Positions 44,005 to 54,007 of a DNA stretch of 64,000 nucleotides are shown here, piece by piece. The translations under genes were made by a program, and so were the position numbers. Source of the DNA: Bacteroidales bacterium (GTDB lineage: Bacteria > Bacteroidota > Bacteroidia > Bacteroidales > GCA-2748055); assembly GCA_029210585.1 (NCBI GenBank), contig JARGFP010000017.1, positions 37,256 to 101,255 on the forward strand. The letters run 5' to 3'. Numbering within the stretch: the first letter of the stretch is position 1; the number at the start of each line of letters is the position of its first letter. The notes below the pieces were generated by a model, which saw only the letters and a list, made by a program, of their open reading frames with translations, made no database searches and was not told the DNA's origin.

Positions 44005-44370
44005 CGAAAAACATTCAAATAAGCAAACATCGGGTGATTCTCCAAATGAAAAGGTACTTTTCTCCCCGGAATGTGTTTTTCTGCTGCTCCTTTCTCCTAC
44101 GAAATTGCGTTTTTCTGCTGCTCATGAAAGCGCTATTCCTTAAAGTACCCGGCCGTTCCATTGTTGTATATTTTCCGGAAACGGCTTTTACCTGGTTATT
44201 GCTGCGTTTCAACGCATGTCATTTCTACTGCTCCTGAATGCCCCTTTCCGTAAAAGACCAGCCATTCCATTGTTCTTTTTTTCCGGAAACGGCTTTTCTT
44301 TCAAAATAACTTCCTGTCACTTCGCAAATCCCGTTCAATCCGTTATTTTTGAGATACAAATTTTTGGGAA
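44005..44370. repeat. Intergenic region with imperfect direct repeats upstream of mutS
   Basis: About 366 bp without a gene. Two imperfect copies of roughly 75 bp start near 44116 and 44225 (period about 108 bp). Each ends in the identical TTTTCCGGAAACGGCTTTT (44171-44189 and 44279-44297). In addition, GTTTTTCTGCTGCTC occurs exactly at 44075 and 44109. Both the symporter and mutS promoters must lie in it; the -7-like TATTTTTG at 44344-44351 is 20 bases before the mutS TTG. Confidence 0.75.
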
Positions 44371-47019
44371 TTGTCTGACACTGCAAAACATATCGTCGAA
44401 ACGCCCCTGATGAAGCAATACAACACCATCAAGGCGAAACACCCGGATGCGATCCTGCTCTTTCGTGTAGGGGATTTCTATGAAACATTCGGCGAAGATG
44501 CCATCCGTACGGCCGACATCCTGGGGATCACCCTTACACGCCGTGCCAACGGCGCCGCATCCTTTGTCGAACTGGCCGGCTTCCCGCACCATGCGCTCGA
44601 CACATATCTCCCCCGGTTGGTCAGGGCCGGACAACGGGTGGCCATCTGCGAGCAACTGGAGGATCCCAAAATGACCAAGAAAATCGTCAAGCGCGGAATC
44701 ACCGAACTGGTGACCCCCGGGGTGACGACCAACGAAAATGTGCTGGAGCATAAAGAAAATAACTTCCTGGCCGGTCTGTATATCGACAGCAACATGGCAG
44801 GGATCTCCTTTTTGGATATTTCCACAGGTGAGTTCCTCACGGCGGAAGGGAATTTTGAATACATCGACAAGCTGATCAGCAGCTTTGCACCCAAGGAAAT
44901 CCTGATCCAGCGAAGTCAAAATGCCTTCTTTGGCGAAAAATTCGGGACCGGGTATTACACCTACCCCATGGAGGACTGGGTGTTTACCGAGGACAATGCA
45001 CAGGATAAATTGCTGAAGCACTTCAAGACAAAGAACCTGAAGGGATTCGGGGTGCACCGCCTGAGGCACGGGATAATCGCCAGCGGGGCGGTGTTGCAGT
45101 ACCTCGACCTTACCCAGCATACGCAGACCAGCCATATCACCAACCTTTCCCGGATCGAGGAGGACCACTATGTGTGGCTCGACCGGTTCACGATTCGCAA
45201 CCTGGAAATCTTCCAGGCGATGCACGACGGGGGGAAAACATTGCTGGAGGTGATGGACCGCACTGTTTCACCCATGGGATCCAGGTTGCTGAAACGCTAT
45301 CTGGCACTGCCGCTAAAGGATATCCTCCTGGTACGGGAGCGACATAAAATGGTGGATTTCTTCCTGGAGAACACGGAATTTTCAGAAGAGATCGGGGGAC
45401 ATATCCGCCAGATCGGCGACCTGGAACGGGTGATCTCCAAAGTGGCGGTTGGGAAGGTGACACCCCGGGAGATCGTCCATCTGAAAAATGCCCTGGCAGC
45501 CATCGATCCCATCAAGCAGGCATGCAAAAATTCCGGTCTCACCGCACTGAAACGAATTGCAGAACAGATCAACCCCTGCGCGTCGGTCAGGGAACGGATC
45601 GAAAAAGAGATTAATGAAGATCCGCCCAACCTGGTCAGCAAGGGGAACGTGATTGCAAAAGGAGTGTCGCCCGAACTCGATGAGCTGCGCCACATCATGC
45701 ATTCGGGCAAGGATTTCCTGAAGGAGATCCAGCACCGGGAGATCGAACGTACCGGCATTTCCAGTCTGAAAATCGCGTTTAACAATGTCTTCGGATACTA
45801 TATCGAGGTGCGGAATACCCACAAGGACAAGGTCCCGCCTGAGTGGATGCGCAAACAAACACTGGTAAATGCCGAAAGATACATCACGGAAGAGCTGAAG
45901 GAATACGAGGAGAAGATACTGGGGGCAGAAGAGAAAAGCCTCACGCTGGAGGCGGAAATCTTCAATAACCTGGTATTGAGCCTGGGAGAATACCTGCAGG
46001 CCATCCAGCTCAATGCTTCACTGATCGCACGCCTGGATGTGCTGCTGGCCTTCGCGACGATCGCGCGGGAAAACAACTATGTACAGCCGGAACTGAATGA
46101 CTCTACGGCCATCGATATCAAGGCGGGCCGCCATCCTGTGATTGAAAAGCAGCTACCGGTGGATGAAGAATATATCTCCAATGATGTCTACCTCGACAAT
46201 GATGCGCAGCAGGTGATCATCCTCACAGGTCCCAACATGTCGGGGAAATCTGCCCTGCTCCGGCAGGTGGCGCTGATCACCCTGATGGCGCAGGTGGGCA
46301 GCTTCGTGCCGGCAGCTTCGGCTAAGCTCGGCTGGATGGACAAGATCTTCACACGGGTAGGGGCCTCCGATAATATTTCGTTGGGGGAATCTACCTTTAT
46401 GGTTGAAATGCTGGAATCTGCCAGCATCCTGAACAACCTTTCCGACCGCAGCCTTGTCTTGTTGGATGAGATAGGCAGGGGAACAAGTACCTATGATGGC
46501 ATCTCCATCGCCTGGGCCATGGTGGAATATATCCATGAACATCCCAAGTGGAGGGCAAAGACATTGTTTGCCACGCACTATCATGAACTCAATGAGATGG
46601 AATCTTCCTTCGGAAGGGTGAAAAACTATAATGTTTCTATCAGGGAAATGGAAAACAGGGTGGTTTTCCTGCGCAAGCTGGTGCGTGGCGGCAGTGAACA
46701 CAGTTTCGGAATTCACGTTGCAGAGATGGCAGGTATGCCGAAAAGCGTGGTAAAGCGGGCCAACCAGATTTTAAAGGAACTGGAAGCCGGCAACCGGGAG
46801 GCAGCGGAGGGATCCGTAACCGGTGGACGCATCAGTAAACCCGTTGGAGAAATCGGGGGCAACCGGGAAGGCATGCAGATGAGCTTTTTTAATTTGGATG
46901 ACCCGGTGCTGAAACAGATACGCGATGAGATCGCCAATACGGATATTGATAACCTGACCCCGGTGGAGGCACTGAACAAACTGAATGATATCAAGCGCTT
47001 TATAGGGCTGAAGAAATAA
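44371..47019 (+). CDS. mutS: DNA mismatch repair protein MutS
   Basis: Recognises mismatches and small loops and recruits MutL. 882 residues with the mismatch-binding [11 protein letters not shown] (FxE) near residue 30, clamp and connector domains, and the ATPase with [15 protein letters not shown] (Walker A), [16 protein letters not shown] (Walker B) and [11 protein letters not shown]. The start is uncertain: the frame opens with TTG at 44371 giving [17 protein letters not shown], which matches the family N-terminus; the first ATG in frame is at 44410. I keep the TTG start. Confidence 0.96.
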   Translation: MSDTAKHIVETPLMKQYNTIKAKHPDAILLFRVGDFYETFGEDAIRTADILGITLTRRANGAASFVELAGFPHHALDTYLPRLVRAGQRVAICEQLEDPKMTKKIVKRGITELVTPGVTTNENVLEHKENNFLAGLYIDSNMAGISFLDISTGEFLTAEGNFEYIDKLISSFAPKEILIQRSQNAFFGEKFGTGYYTYPMEDWVFTEDNAQDKLLKHFKTKNLKGFGVHRLRHGIIASGAVLQYLDLTQHTQTSHITNLSRIEEDHYVWLDRFTIRNLEIFQAMHDGGKTLLEVMDRTVSPMGSRLLKRYLALPLKDILLVRERHKMVDFFLENTEFSEEIGGHIRQIGDLERVISKVAVGKVTPREIVHLKNALAAIDPIKQACKNSGLTALKRIAEQINPCASVRERIEKEINEDPPNLVSKGNVIAKGVSPELDELRHIMHSGKDFLKEIQHREIERTGISSLKIAFNNVFGYYIEVRNTHKDKVPPEWMRKQTLVNAERYITEELKEYEEKILGAEEKSLTLEAEIFNNLVLSLGEYLQAIQLNASLIARLDVLLAFATIARENNYVQPELNDSTAIDIKAGRHPVIEKQLPVDEEYISNDVYLDNDAQQVIILTGPNMSGKSALLRQVALITLMAQVGSFVPAASAKLGWMDKIFTRVGASDNISLGESTFMVEMLESASILNNLSDRSLVLLDEIGRGTSTYDGISIAWAMVEYIHEHPKWRAKTLFATHYHELNEMESSFGRVKNYNVSIREMENRVVFLRKLVRGGSEHSFGIHVAEMAGMPKSVVKRANQILKELEAGNREAAEGSVTGGRISKPVGEIGGNREGMQMSFFNLDDPVLKQIRDEIANTDIDNLTPVEALNKLNDIKRFIGLKK

Positions 47020-47198
47020 GGAGCGATAATAAAAAAACGATCATCGAACGAACGGCATCAAAAGCTTTCTGAAAAGCAGGAACAAAATCAGAAGGGTTGT
47101 CGTATCAGTAAACGGGCATTGAAGTGATTGAAATGCCCGGGAGGACAGGAAAGCCAGGAAAGAAAAGCCATAACTACGAACTACTACTATTGATTGCC

Positions 47199-49736
47199 AT
47201 GAAAAAACAACTACTACTGAGCGTAATGCTGGGCGTGAGCCTGGTTGTTGTGGGACAAACCCGGGCCCACGAGATCAACGAACGACTGGGCCGCGGAGTG
47301 AACCTGGGGAACAGCTTCGAGGCACCACGTGACCAGAGCTGGGGCGTGGAGGTCGAAGCAGAAGACCTGGAGAATATTGCCGAACATGGATTTTCTCATG
47401 TGCGGATCCCTGTTCGCTGGAACGATTGGGCCTCCACTTCCCCGCCATATACGATTGAGACTGAATTCATGGATACCATCAGGAAAGTGGTGGATGCTGC
47501 ACTGGAGAACAAGCTGCATGCCATGGTCAATATCCACCATTACGACGATTTCAATGACAATCCCGATGGCACCCATTTGACAAGGTTCCTCGCCATCTGG
47601 AAGCAGATCTCAGAGGCATTCAGCGATTACCCCGACAGCCTGCTGTTTGAATTCCTGAATGAGCCGCACCAGACCATGGATGCGGCACACTGGAACCCGA
47701 TTTTCAAACGTGTGCTGGACACCGTGCGGGTTGACAATCCCACGCGGATCTGCGTGGTGGGTCCGCCCGACTGGAACAATGTAAACAGCGTGGATAAACT
47801 GGTGTGGACGACGGATACCAACATGATCCTGACGGTACACTATTACAATCCTTTTCAGTTTACCCACCAGGGAGCCAGCTGGGTGGGCGACCAGTCACAA
47901 AACTGGCTGGGTACCACGTGGGACAGCACGGCGGCACAACGACAGGCAGTGATCAATGATTTTGCAAAGGTCAGGGCGTTTTCTGAACAACACAATGTAC
48001 CGGTACATGTGGGGGAATTCGGTGCCTACTCGGCTGCTGACAAGGATTCACGGGCCAAGTGGACCGCCTATTGTGCCCGCACTTTTGAATCCTTCGGATT
48101 CAGCTGGGCCTACTGGGAATACCAGGCTGGTTTTGGTGTGTACGATCCTGCGCTTGATATGTGGCGCAATTTTTTGCTGAATGCACTCACGGAACAGATC
48201 GATCCCAACTCCGTTCTTCCGGAACCCTGGGAGATCAGGAACGGTAGTTTTACCAATGGCATGACCGGCTGGGGGCTGAATGTCCAGGGAGAGGCCGTGG
48301 CTGCCAGTGAAGAGGTTGGAGAAACCGCAGTGATCAATGTAACTGCCAGTGACGGCACCGACTGGCACGTGCAGCTGGCCCAGGGCGGGCTCAGGCTGAT
48401 CCAGGGCGGAGAGTACAGGCTCAGTTTTGATGCCTGGGCCGTTGATCCCGGGAAACAGGTTACGGCCTACCTGGGCCAGAGTGTTTCGCCATATGCTGCC
48501 TATTCAGGTTTTGAGACATTCACGCTTTCCACCACCACAGCAAGAAACAGTTTCACCTTTACCATGAACGATCCTTCTGACCCCAATGCACGCGTTGTTT
48601 TCAACCTGGGCCATGCTGCGGGATTACTTTACCTTGACAGCATCGTGCTGGAACAACTGTTTGTGCCGGTCCTTGTGGAGGACCTGGAAATCCTTCCCAA
48701 CCCGGCGGCAATCGCAGAAAAGGATGGAAGTGTGCAGTTGTCTGTGAACGTTATTCCTGAGAATGCAGACAACCAGGAGGTCACCTGGGAAGTAGTTACC
48801 GGCGGGACCCTGGCCACCATCTCTTCCGAAGGGCTGCTCACTGCCACCGGCACGGGGGACGGTATCGTGAAAGTGCGTGTTACCGCAGCTGACGGATCAG
48901 GCACTATTGCAGAACTGATCCTTGAAGTGACCAACCAGCTGCTGGTGGAATCGGTGAGCCTCAATCCCACCAAAACGGTGATCGACACCTATAAGGGTGC
49001 TGCCCGTATCTTTTTCGAAGTGCTTCCTGCAAATGCCTCTGACAAAACACTCTACTGGGAGATGATCCAGGGTGGGGATATTGCTGAAGTATCGCAGGAG
49101 GGCATGGTGACAGCACTTGGGACGGCTGATGGCGAGATAATTATAAAGGCTTCATCGACAGACGGTTCAAATATTTCAGATCAGGTAACACTTACAGTTA
49201 CCAACCAGGTGTTGGCTGAAAGTGTGGCAATCACTGCCCCGGCTATAGTGATCGAAGAACCCGGGGGCACGTTGCAGTTCAGCACGACGGTGCTTCCTGA
49301 AAACACCTCCAGGAAAGCGATCGCCTGGACCCTTACGGAAGGAAAAACGCTGGCCACGATCGACCATTCCGGCCTGCTGACTGCTTCCGGAACCGACAAC
49401 GGCGAGGTGACCGTCAGGGGAGCCGTGAATGACGGTTCGGGGGTATTTGATGAAATGAATGTCACTCTCAGCAACCAGGGTACCGGGGTAAACGGAGTGG
49501 TGGTTGAGGCGCTGAAAGCCTGGGTGACCAACAATAGTCTGCACATAGCATTCCCCGGATCAGTCAGCCAGCAGCAACTCTCCCTGTTTTCCATCGACGG
49601 AAAAAAACTACTGGATAAAGTTATTCCGCCCTACACCGACCGGGTGCAGATCCATATGCACGCCTATAGCGAAGGGATCTACCTGCTGCGCATCGACGGA
49701 CCCTTCGGTGCCGAAGCCACCAGGGTGGTATTTTGA
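47199..49736 (+). CDS. Secreted GH5 family endoglycanase with CBM, Ig-like repeats and T9SS C-terminal domain
   Basis: 845 residues. Signal peptide MKKQLLLSVMLGVSLVVVGQ; the ATG at 47199 is chosen because it begins this peptide. GH5 catalytic domain (about 25-345): NLGNSFEAP, HVRIPVRW, HHYDDF, acid/base in FEFLNEPH, nucleophile in HVGEFGAYS. Next is a carbohydrate-binding module-like domain (NGSFTNGMTGWGL), then three bacterial Ig-like (BIG2) repeats (each with a GxxVTV/VKVxxxTDGS pattern). The end (LSLFSIDGKKLLDKV ... GIYLLRI) is a type A sorting domain of type IX secretion. It probably degrades beta-glucan-type polysaccharide outside the cell; exact specificity is unknown. Confidence 0.92.
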   Translation: MKKQLLLSVMLGVSLVVVGQTRAHEINERLGRGVNLGNSFEAPRDQSWGVEVEAEDLENIAEHGFSHVRIPVRWNDWASTSPPYTIETEFMDTIRKVVDAALENKLHAMVNIHHYDDFNDNPDGTHLTRFLAIWKQISEAFSDYPDSLLFEFLNEPHQTMDAAHWNPIFKRVLDTVRVDNPTRICVVGPPDWNNVNSVDKLVWTTDTNMILTVHYYNPFQFTHQGASWVGDQSQNWLGTTWDSTAAQRQAVINDFAKVRAFSEQHNVPVHVGEFGAYSAADKDSRAKWTAYCARTFESFGFSWAYWEYQAGFGVYDPALDMWRNFLLNALTEQIDPNSVLPEPWEIRNGSFTNGMTGWGLNVQGEAVAASEEVGETAVINVTASDGTDWHVQLAQGGLRLIQGGEYRLSFDAWAVDPGKQVTAYLGQSVSPYAAYSGFETFTLSTTTARNSFTFTMNDPSDPNARVVFNLGHAAGLLYLDSIVLEQLFVPVLVEDLEILPNPAAIAEKDGSVQLSVNVIPENADNQEVTWEVVTGGTLATISSEGLLTATGTGDGIVKVRVTAADGSGTIAELILEVTNQLLVESVSLNPTKTVIDTYKGAARIFFEVLPANASDKTLYWEMIQGGDIAEVSQEGMVTALGTADGEIIIKASSTDGSNISDQVTLTVTNQVLAESVAITAPAIVIEEPGGTLQFSTTVLPENTSRKAIAWTLTEGKTLATIDHSGLLTASGTDNGEVTVRGAVNDGSGVFDEMNVTLSNQGTGVNGVVVEALKAWVTNNSLHIAFPGSVSQQQLSLFSIDGKKLLDKVIPPYTDRVQIHMHAYSEGIYLLRIDGPFGAEATRVVF

Positions 49737-49785
49737 TTCAGCAAGTAGAGTCAAATTCCAGCTCAAAGAGAGCTTGAAATATGCA

Positions 49786-49817
49786 TTGGTATTTTTGCTA
49801 ACCTTACTATAAGTTTC
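49786..49817 (+). promoter_or_regulatory. Predicted promoter of the DUF4249/TonB receptor operon
   Basis: TTG at 49786-49788, 21 bases, then TAAGTTTC at 49810-49817 fits the Bacteroidota promoter with one mismatch in the -7 box. The start codon of the DUF4249 gene is 16 bases downstream. Confidence 0.5.
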
Positions 49818-49833
49818 AAATTTAGGCCCAACA

Positions 49834-50751
49834 ATGAGGAAATTCATAGTACTGTCGCTGATTCTTCTTTCATCCTGTGTCAAGCTTGTCAGTGATGATT
49901 TCCCGGATTATGAATCTATCCCTTCGTTAAACTGTATTCTTGTTTCCTGGGATAGCCTGAGCCTGCAAATTTCCATGGCTGAAAAGATTAGTTCAGATGA
50001 TCTCTCCCTTGTTAATAATGCAAATGTGCAGGTGGAAAAAGGGGTTTCCGGAAATTTTACGCTTGACTTTCAGGGCAATGGGCTTTATACAACAAATAAG
50101 CTTATAGAATCTGGATCTCCTTATCATATTTCAGTCCTTATTCAGGGCTATCCTGAACTTGAAGCCTACGATTCTGTGCCTGCGCCTTGTGGTATTTCTA
50201 TTCTCAATCAGACGAATACTGCAAAAATAAATGAAGATGGATATTATATGCCGGGGATAGAGTTAGAATTTAAGGATGATCCCCTGGCACACGATTATTA
50301 TGAGATTATCATTTACAAAAGAACGGAAGATAATATGTTTCCAGCCCCTGCTTTTAACGAACAGAGCAAGATACTGTTAAATGAAGGATTTGAAGCCTAT
50401 TCCACAGAAAGTCTGGTATTTAGTGATGAGCTTATTGAGGAAGAACATGTCTATATGAATCTGATATATGGTGTTGATTATAGCTCCGGAGCGACGGGAG
50501 GTATAAGACATCAAACAATAAGAGAGCACACGGTAATTGCAGAATTAAGACATATCAGCAAAGAATACTATCTGTTTAAAAAGTCTGTGTATTTCTATGA
50601 GAATTCACGCTATGCAGATTTTATTGAAGGAACAGCAACGGTCTATCCAATCTATTCAAATGTTCAAAATGGACTTGGAATACTTGCATCCTACGCTTCA
50701 TCGTGTGATTCTGTTTTTGTAGAAGAAGAAATAATAATACTATCCAATTAA
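49834..50751 (+). CDS. DUF4249 outer-membrane lipoprotein
   Basis: 305 residues; a lipobox signal (MRKFIVLSLILLSSC) places it at the outer membrane. The body has Ig-like beta strands, including SLNCILVSWDSLSLQISMAEKI, in the pattern of DUF4249 proteins, which in Bacteroidota are routinely encoded beside a TonB-dependent receptor. It is thought to be a surface partner of that receptor, comparable in position to SusD. Four bases separate it from the receptor gene. Confidence 0.85.
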   Translation: MRKFIVLSLILLSSCVKLVSDDFPDYESIPSLNCILVSWDSLSLQISMAEKISSDDLSLVNNANVQVEKGVSGNFTLDFQGNGLYTTNKLIESGSPYHISVLIQGYPELEAYDSVPAPCGISILNQTNTAKINEDGYYMPGIELEFKDDPLAHDYYEIIIYKRTEDNMFPAPAFNEQSKILLNEGFEAYSTESLVFSDELIEEEHVYMNLIYGVDYSSGATGGIRHQTIREHTVIAELRHISKEYYLFKKSVYFYENSRYADFIEGTATVYPIYSNVQNGLGILASYASSCDSVFVEEEIIILSN

Positions 50752-50754
50752 CTA

Positions 50755-53079
50755 ATGACCAGGCTCAGACACATATTGTGCTTCTTGATGCTTTCATTGT
50801 CACCGTTCGTTAGTGCACAGGTTCATATCTCCGGGATAGTCAGAGACAGTGAATCCGGAGAGGTGTTAATCGGTGCCAATGTTTTTGATCCCGGGAGTCT
50901 GAATGGTACTTCAACCGATAACAACGGTTATTTCAGTATGGCCCTGAAAGAAGAAATCGATAGTCTTTGGATTACTTATGTTGGATACACAACAGGAAAA
51001 GTATCCCTCTTTTCAGTAAAGGATACGATCTTAAATATTTCACTTATATCCGGGTCCAACCTGGAAGAAGTGCGTGTAACTGCCAGAAGGAAGCGCACAT
51101 TCAATCAATCTACGCTTTCCAATGAACAACTCATGTATATACCATCCATCGGCGGACAGCCCGATGTGCTTAAAACACTTCAATTATTGCCCGGCGTACA
51201 ATCACAAAATGAAGGATCCAGTAATTTGCTTGTGAGAGGTGGAAGTCCGGACCAAAACCTGTTTTTAATTGACAACGTATCCCTCTTCTACGTAAATCAC
51301 CTGGGAGGCTTTGTGTCTGTATTTAATCCGGAAGTAATCAACGATGTAAGGATATTAAAAGGTGGATTTCCTGCAAAGTACGGAGGTAAGTTATCTTCAG
51401 TGGTAGATCTCACCATGCGGGAGGGTAATGCTAAGGAATTTGACGGATCAGCAGGTATAGGAGTGCTTGGGGCACACCTGACACTCGAAGGACCGATCAA
51501 CGATAAAGTAACATACCTTTTCTCCGGCCGCAAAACTTTTACGGAAGGGCTGCTGGGAATAGCCAGTCTGATACAAGGTGAAGATTATCTGGTGATGTAT
51601 GGATTTTATGATGTAAATGGAAAAGTTACCTGGAGACCAGATGCAAAAAACAGTTTGCAGGCAAATCTGTATCTGGGTGATGACGCCTGGTCGATACGTT
51701 TGTTCGATCGGGAAGATGAAGCCGGGTTTATTAATAAGTGGGGTAATATGATGTTTTCGACGCATTGGAAGCGGATCCTCAATTCAAAATCCAGTGTAAA
51801 CAATATACTTTCTTATACACGCTACCGAATGCGAGATGATCGCTATTTTAAATCTGACAGGACTACTGATACCACCGACTACTTCAGCAATTACCGCTCC
51901 TCTGTATCTGATGTAAGCCTGAAATCTGACTGGAGATACCAAATAAATAGCTGGTATGATATTGACGCTGGCCTGACCTCTTCTTTCCGTTCGTTTGTTC
52001 CAAATGAATTCCTTGAAAACGAGAATGAGCCTGCAAGTAATGCGGAAGTGATCAATGGACTGGAATCGGCCATGTATCTGGAGAATAAAATTTCCCCCAC
52101 TTCCTGGCTTAATGCAAACATAGGCATCAGGGCCACAAATTACATAAGCTCAAATTATTCTGATGTTTTCCTGGAACCAAGAATTGACATTTCATTTTCA
52201 CTGCCCGGATCACAAGTCCTGAATTTAAGTTATATGAAGGGTTCACAGTATTCCCACATGGTTTTTTCTTCGGGTAATTTTCTCAACAACGAAGTTTGGA
52301 TACCAACAATGGAAGGGATGAAACCAGCAAGTGCGGACCAATATGCATTGGGGTGGAAGGGTCAGTTTTCTCACCATATGTTTTCTGGTGAGGTCAATTT
52401 CTATTACAAAAAAATGGAAGACCTACTTACCTTTAAAGAAGGCTTTTCAAATCTACGTGGAGATGTATTGTGGCGAAACAAACTTGAATTTGGAGGGATA
52501 GGAAAATCGTACGGTGCAGAGCTGTTTCTTAGTAAGGAGAAAGGGAAACTTACAGGCTTTTTAAGTTATTCTTACTCACATACTACCCGCCAGTTTGATC
52601 AAATTAATGGTGGAAATGAATACCTTTTCGAATATGACAGACCCCATTCATTTTCCATTGATATACACAGGAAACTAAGCAACAAACTTGTTTTTAATGT
52701 ATTGTGGGTATACCAATCGGGTCTTCCATACACCCCGGCTGTCGGGCGCACGTATATTCCAAATACTTCATACTCTGAAATAAGCTATGACTTTGAAACC
52801 CTGATCTATGGTGAACGCAACAGTTCCCGAATGCTGCCTTACCACAGGATGGATGTCTCACTCTATCTAAAAAGCAAAACAGTAAAAGGGAGGAACGAGA
52901 CCTGGACCTTTTCAATATATAATTTATACAGCAGAGAGAACCCTTACTTCTATTTCTACAATAATCAACCCCGGCTTGATTTTGGTTCCTATGATATAGA
53001 GCGCTATGGTTTCATGAAGCTTTACCAGTTAAGTTATTTCCCAATTATTCCTTCTGTGAGTTATAAGGTGGAGTTTTGA
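50755..53079 (+). CDS. TonB-dependent receptor with carboxypeptidase-like regulatory domain
   Basis: 774 residues. Signal peptide (HILCFLMLSLSPFVSAQ), a carboxypeptidase-D regulatory-like domain (VHISGIVRDSESGEVLIGANV), the plug with LLVRGGSPDQNLFLIDNV and a large outer-membrane barrel ending in the aromatic SYKVEF. It imports or signals with a large ligand using TonB energy; with DUF4249 it forms a SusCD-like pair. No glycoside hydrolase operon is attached directly, but the GH5 gene lies just before. Codon use is visibly more AT-rich than in the neighbouring housekeeping genes. Confidence 0.93.
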   Translation: MTRLRHILCFLMLSLSPFVSAQVHISGIVRDSESGEVLIGANVFDPGSLNGTSTDNNGYFSMALKEEIDSLWITYVGYTTGKVSLFSVKDTILNISLISGSNLEEVRVTARRKRTFNQSTLSNEQLMYIPSIGGQPDVLKTLQLLPGVQSQNEGSSNLLVRGGSPDQNLFLIDNVSLFYVNHLGGFVSVFNPEVINDVRILKGGFPAKYGGKLSSVVDLTMREGNAKEFDGSAGIGVLGAHLTLEGPINDKVTYLFSGRKTFTEGLLGIASLIQGEDYLVMYGFYDVNGKVTWRPDAKNSLQANLYLGDDAWSIRLFDREDEAGFINKWGNMMFSTHWKRILNSKSSVNNILSYTRYRMRDDRYFKSDRTTDTTDYFSNYRSSVSDVSLKSDWRYQINSWYDIDAGLTSSFRSFVPNEFLENENEPASNAEVINGLESAMYLENKISPTSWLNANIGIRATNYISSNYSDVFLEPRIDISFSLPGSQVLNLSYMKGSQYSHMVFSSGNFLNNEVWIPTMEGMKPASADQYALGWKGQFSHHMFSGEVNFYYKKMEDLLTFKEGFSNLRGDVLWRNKLEFGGIGKSYGAELFLSKEKGKLTGFLSYSYSHTTRQFDQINGGNEYLFEYDRPHSFSIDIHRKLSNKLVFNVLWVYQSGLPYTPAVGRTYIPNTSYSEISYDFETLIYGERNSSRMLPYHRMDVSLYLKSKTVKGRNETWTFSIYNLYSRENPYFYFYNNQPRLDFGSYDIERYGFMKLYQLSYFPIIPSVSYKVEF

Positions 53080-53396
53080 TCTCATTTAAAACCAAGTTTG
53101 GATTCCTTTAGGAATTGACGGATGCCTTCGTTAAAGATTTTAGCCTTTTTATAAACCTCAAGTTTTTCGAAATCAAACATAGTTTTCTTTCTGAGAAGAG
53201 TGAGTTTGAGTGTGAGAGTGTTTCGCCGGCGGCTCAAAAAAAACAGAGTATTCGATCATCGCTCTCGCTCTTCACTCTCACTCTGTTTCTGTACCCGGAG
53301 CCGGAACCGGGTCGAAGCGAGCTCCCGGCTTCCTGTACAATATACTTTCAGGTATACAAAAAGCGAAAGAGATTACTCCTTCGCTTTGTATGAACG
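53080..53396. other. Intergenic region before tRNA-Leu with purine-rich inverted tracts
   Basis: 317 bp without a gene. A GA-rich tract (TGAGAGTG, 53213-53220) pairs with CACTCTCA at 53273-53280 and there are further CT-rich runs, so it can fold. At 53291-53309 GTACCCGGAGCCGGAACCG resembles the 3' end of the nearby tRNA-Leu (GTACCCGAAGCCGGAATCG) with two mismatches, possibly a decayed tRNA fragment. The region also contains the tRNA-Leu terminator. Confidence 0.5.
53360..53387 (-). terminator. Terminator of tRNA-Leu
   Basis: AAAGCGAA and TTCGCTTT form an 8-bp perfect stem; read on the minus strand the stem is followed by TTTTT. It ends nine bases downstream of the tRNA-Leu 3' end. Confidence 0.7.
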
Positions 53397-53482
53397 TACC
53401 CGAAGCCGGAATCGAACCGGCACGGCCATTGCTGGCCACTGGATTTTAAGTCCAGCGCGTCTACCAATTCCGCCATTCGGGC
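53397..53482 (-). tRNA. tRNA-Leu (anticodon TAA)
   Basis: 86-nt gene read on the minus strand, GCCCGAATGGCGGAATTGG at its 5' end. It has a D-arm, anticodon stem-loop with TAA (CTGGACTTAAAATCCAG), a long variable arm typical of class II tRNAs, and the T-arm GGTTCGATTCC. The acceptor stem pairs GCCCGAA with TTCGGGT and the discriminator is A. No CCA is encoded. Confidence 0.95.
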
Positions 53483-53588
53483 AATATTACAACAGTAGAC
53501 TAATTTAAACCTTTACTTCCCAAGAACCCTTCGCCCTTTCAGCGTGGAATGGCGTCATTGGCCATCCCTGCAGCCTGGCCCCTCCCTA

Positions 53589-53609
53589 AATTGCTCCACC
53601 GGAGCAATT
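53589..53609. repeat. Perfect 9-bp inverted repeat between two tRNA genes
   Basis: AATTGCTCC and GGAGCAATT around a three-base loop, in the 276-bp interval between tRNA-Leu and tRNA-Gly. Nearby the string GCCCGAATGGC (minus strand, 53626-53636) repeats the first 11 bases of tRNA-Leu. Function unknown. Confidence 0.5.
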
Positions 53610-53716
53610 CTTCACGGTCGGCCCTGCCATTCGGGCAAAAAAAAAGAAATCGGGATTTGGAACGGCAAAAATAAGGTTTTTCTATGGATTATAAAACTGC
53701 ACAGCAGCGCTACCAT

Positions 53717-53748
53717 AAAAAAACCACCCCCTGTCTCCAGGAGGTGGT
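53717..53748 (-). terminator. Terminator of tRNA-Gly
   Basis: ACCACCCC-CTG and CAG-GAGGTGGT form an 11-bp stem with one mismatch and a four-base loop; on the minus strand it is followed by TTTTTTT. It lies ten bases after the tRNA-Gly 3' end. Confidence 0.75.
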
Positions 53749-53758
53749 AAAAATTACG

Positions 53759-53831
53759 AGCGGGAAACGGGACTCGAACCCGCGACCTCGACCTTGGCAA
53801 GGTCGCGCTCTACCAACTGAGCTATTCCCGC
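53759..53831 (-). tRNA. tRNA-Gly (anticodon GCC)
   Basis: 73-nt gene on the minus strand starting GCGGGAATAGCTCAGTTGG, with the anticodon GCC in GACCTTGCCAAGGTC, a T-arm GGGTTCGAGTCCC and acceptor pairing GCGGGAA/TTCCCGC. The discriminator is U as expected for tRNA-Gly. No CCA encoded. Confidence 0.97.
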
Positions 53832-53858
53832 AATATGTCAATTCCCGTTTCGGGACTG

Positions 53859-53890
53859 CAAATATAGTATTGAATTTTCATTTGTGCAAA
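53859..53890 (-). promoter_or_regulatory. Promoter of tRNA-Gly
   Basis: On the minus strand TTTG (53887-53890), exactly 20 bases, then TATATTTG (53859-53866): a perfect match to the Bacteroidota consensus. It is 27 bases upstream of the tRNA 5' end, and the leader contains a small TCCCG-AAA-CGGGA hairpin. Confidence 0.75.
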
Positions 53891-54007
53891 CACTTGCTGC
53901 TAAAGAACAGCGCAATTACCTGTCAATAAACATAAATAGTGCATCATTCCCTTTGTAATTTTGTACATTGTATAAACTATTGTTCCAGAACCTTAAACCC
54001 TGAAAAG

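Noticed and set aside
53115-53750. Short ORFs around the tRNA-Leu and tRNA-Gly genes (53115, 53200, 53544, 53612)
   Set aside because: They overlap tRNAs and terminators and have no natural protein composition or family match.
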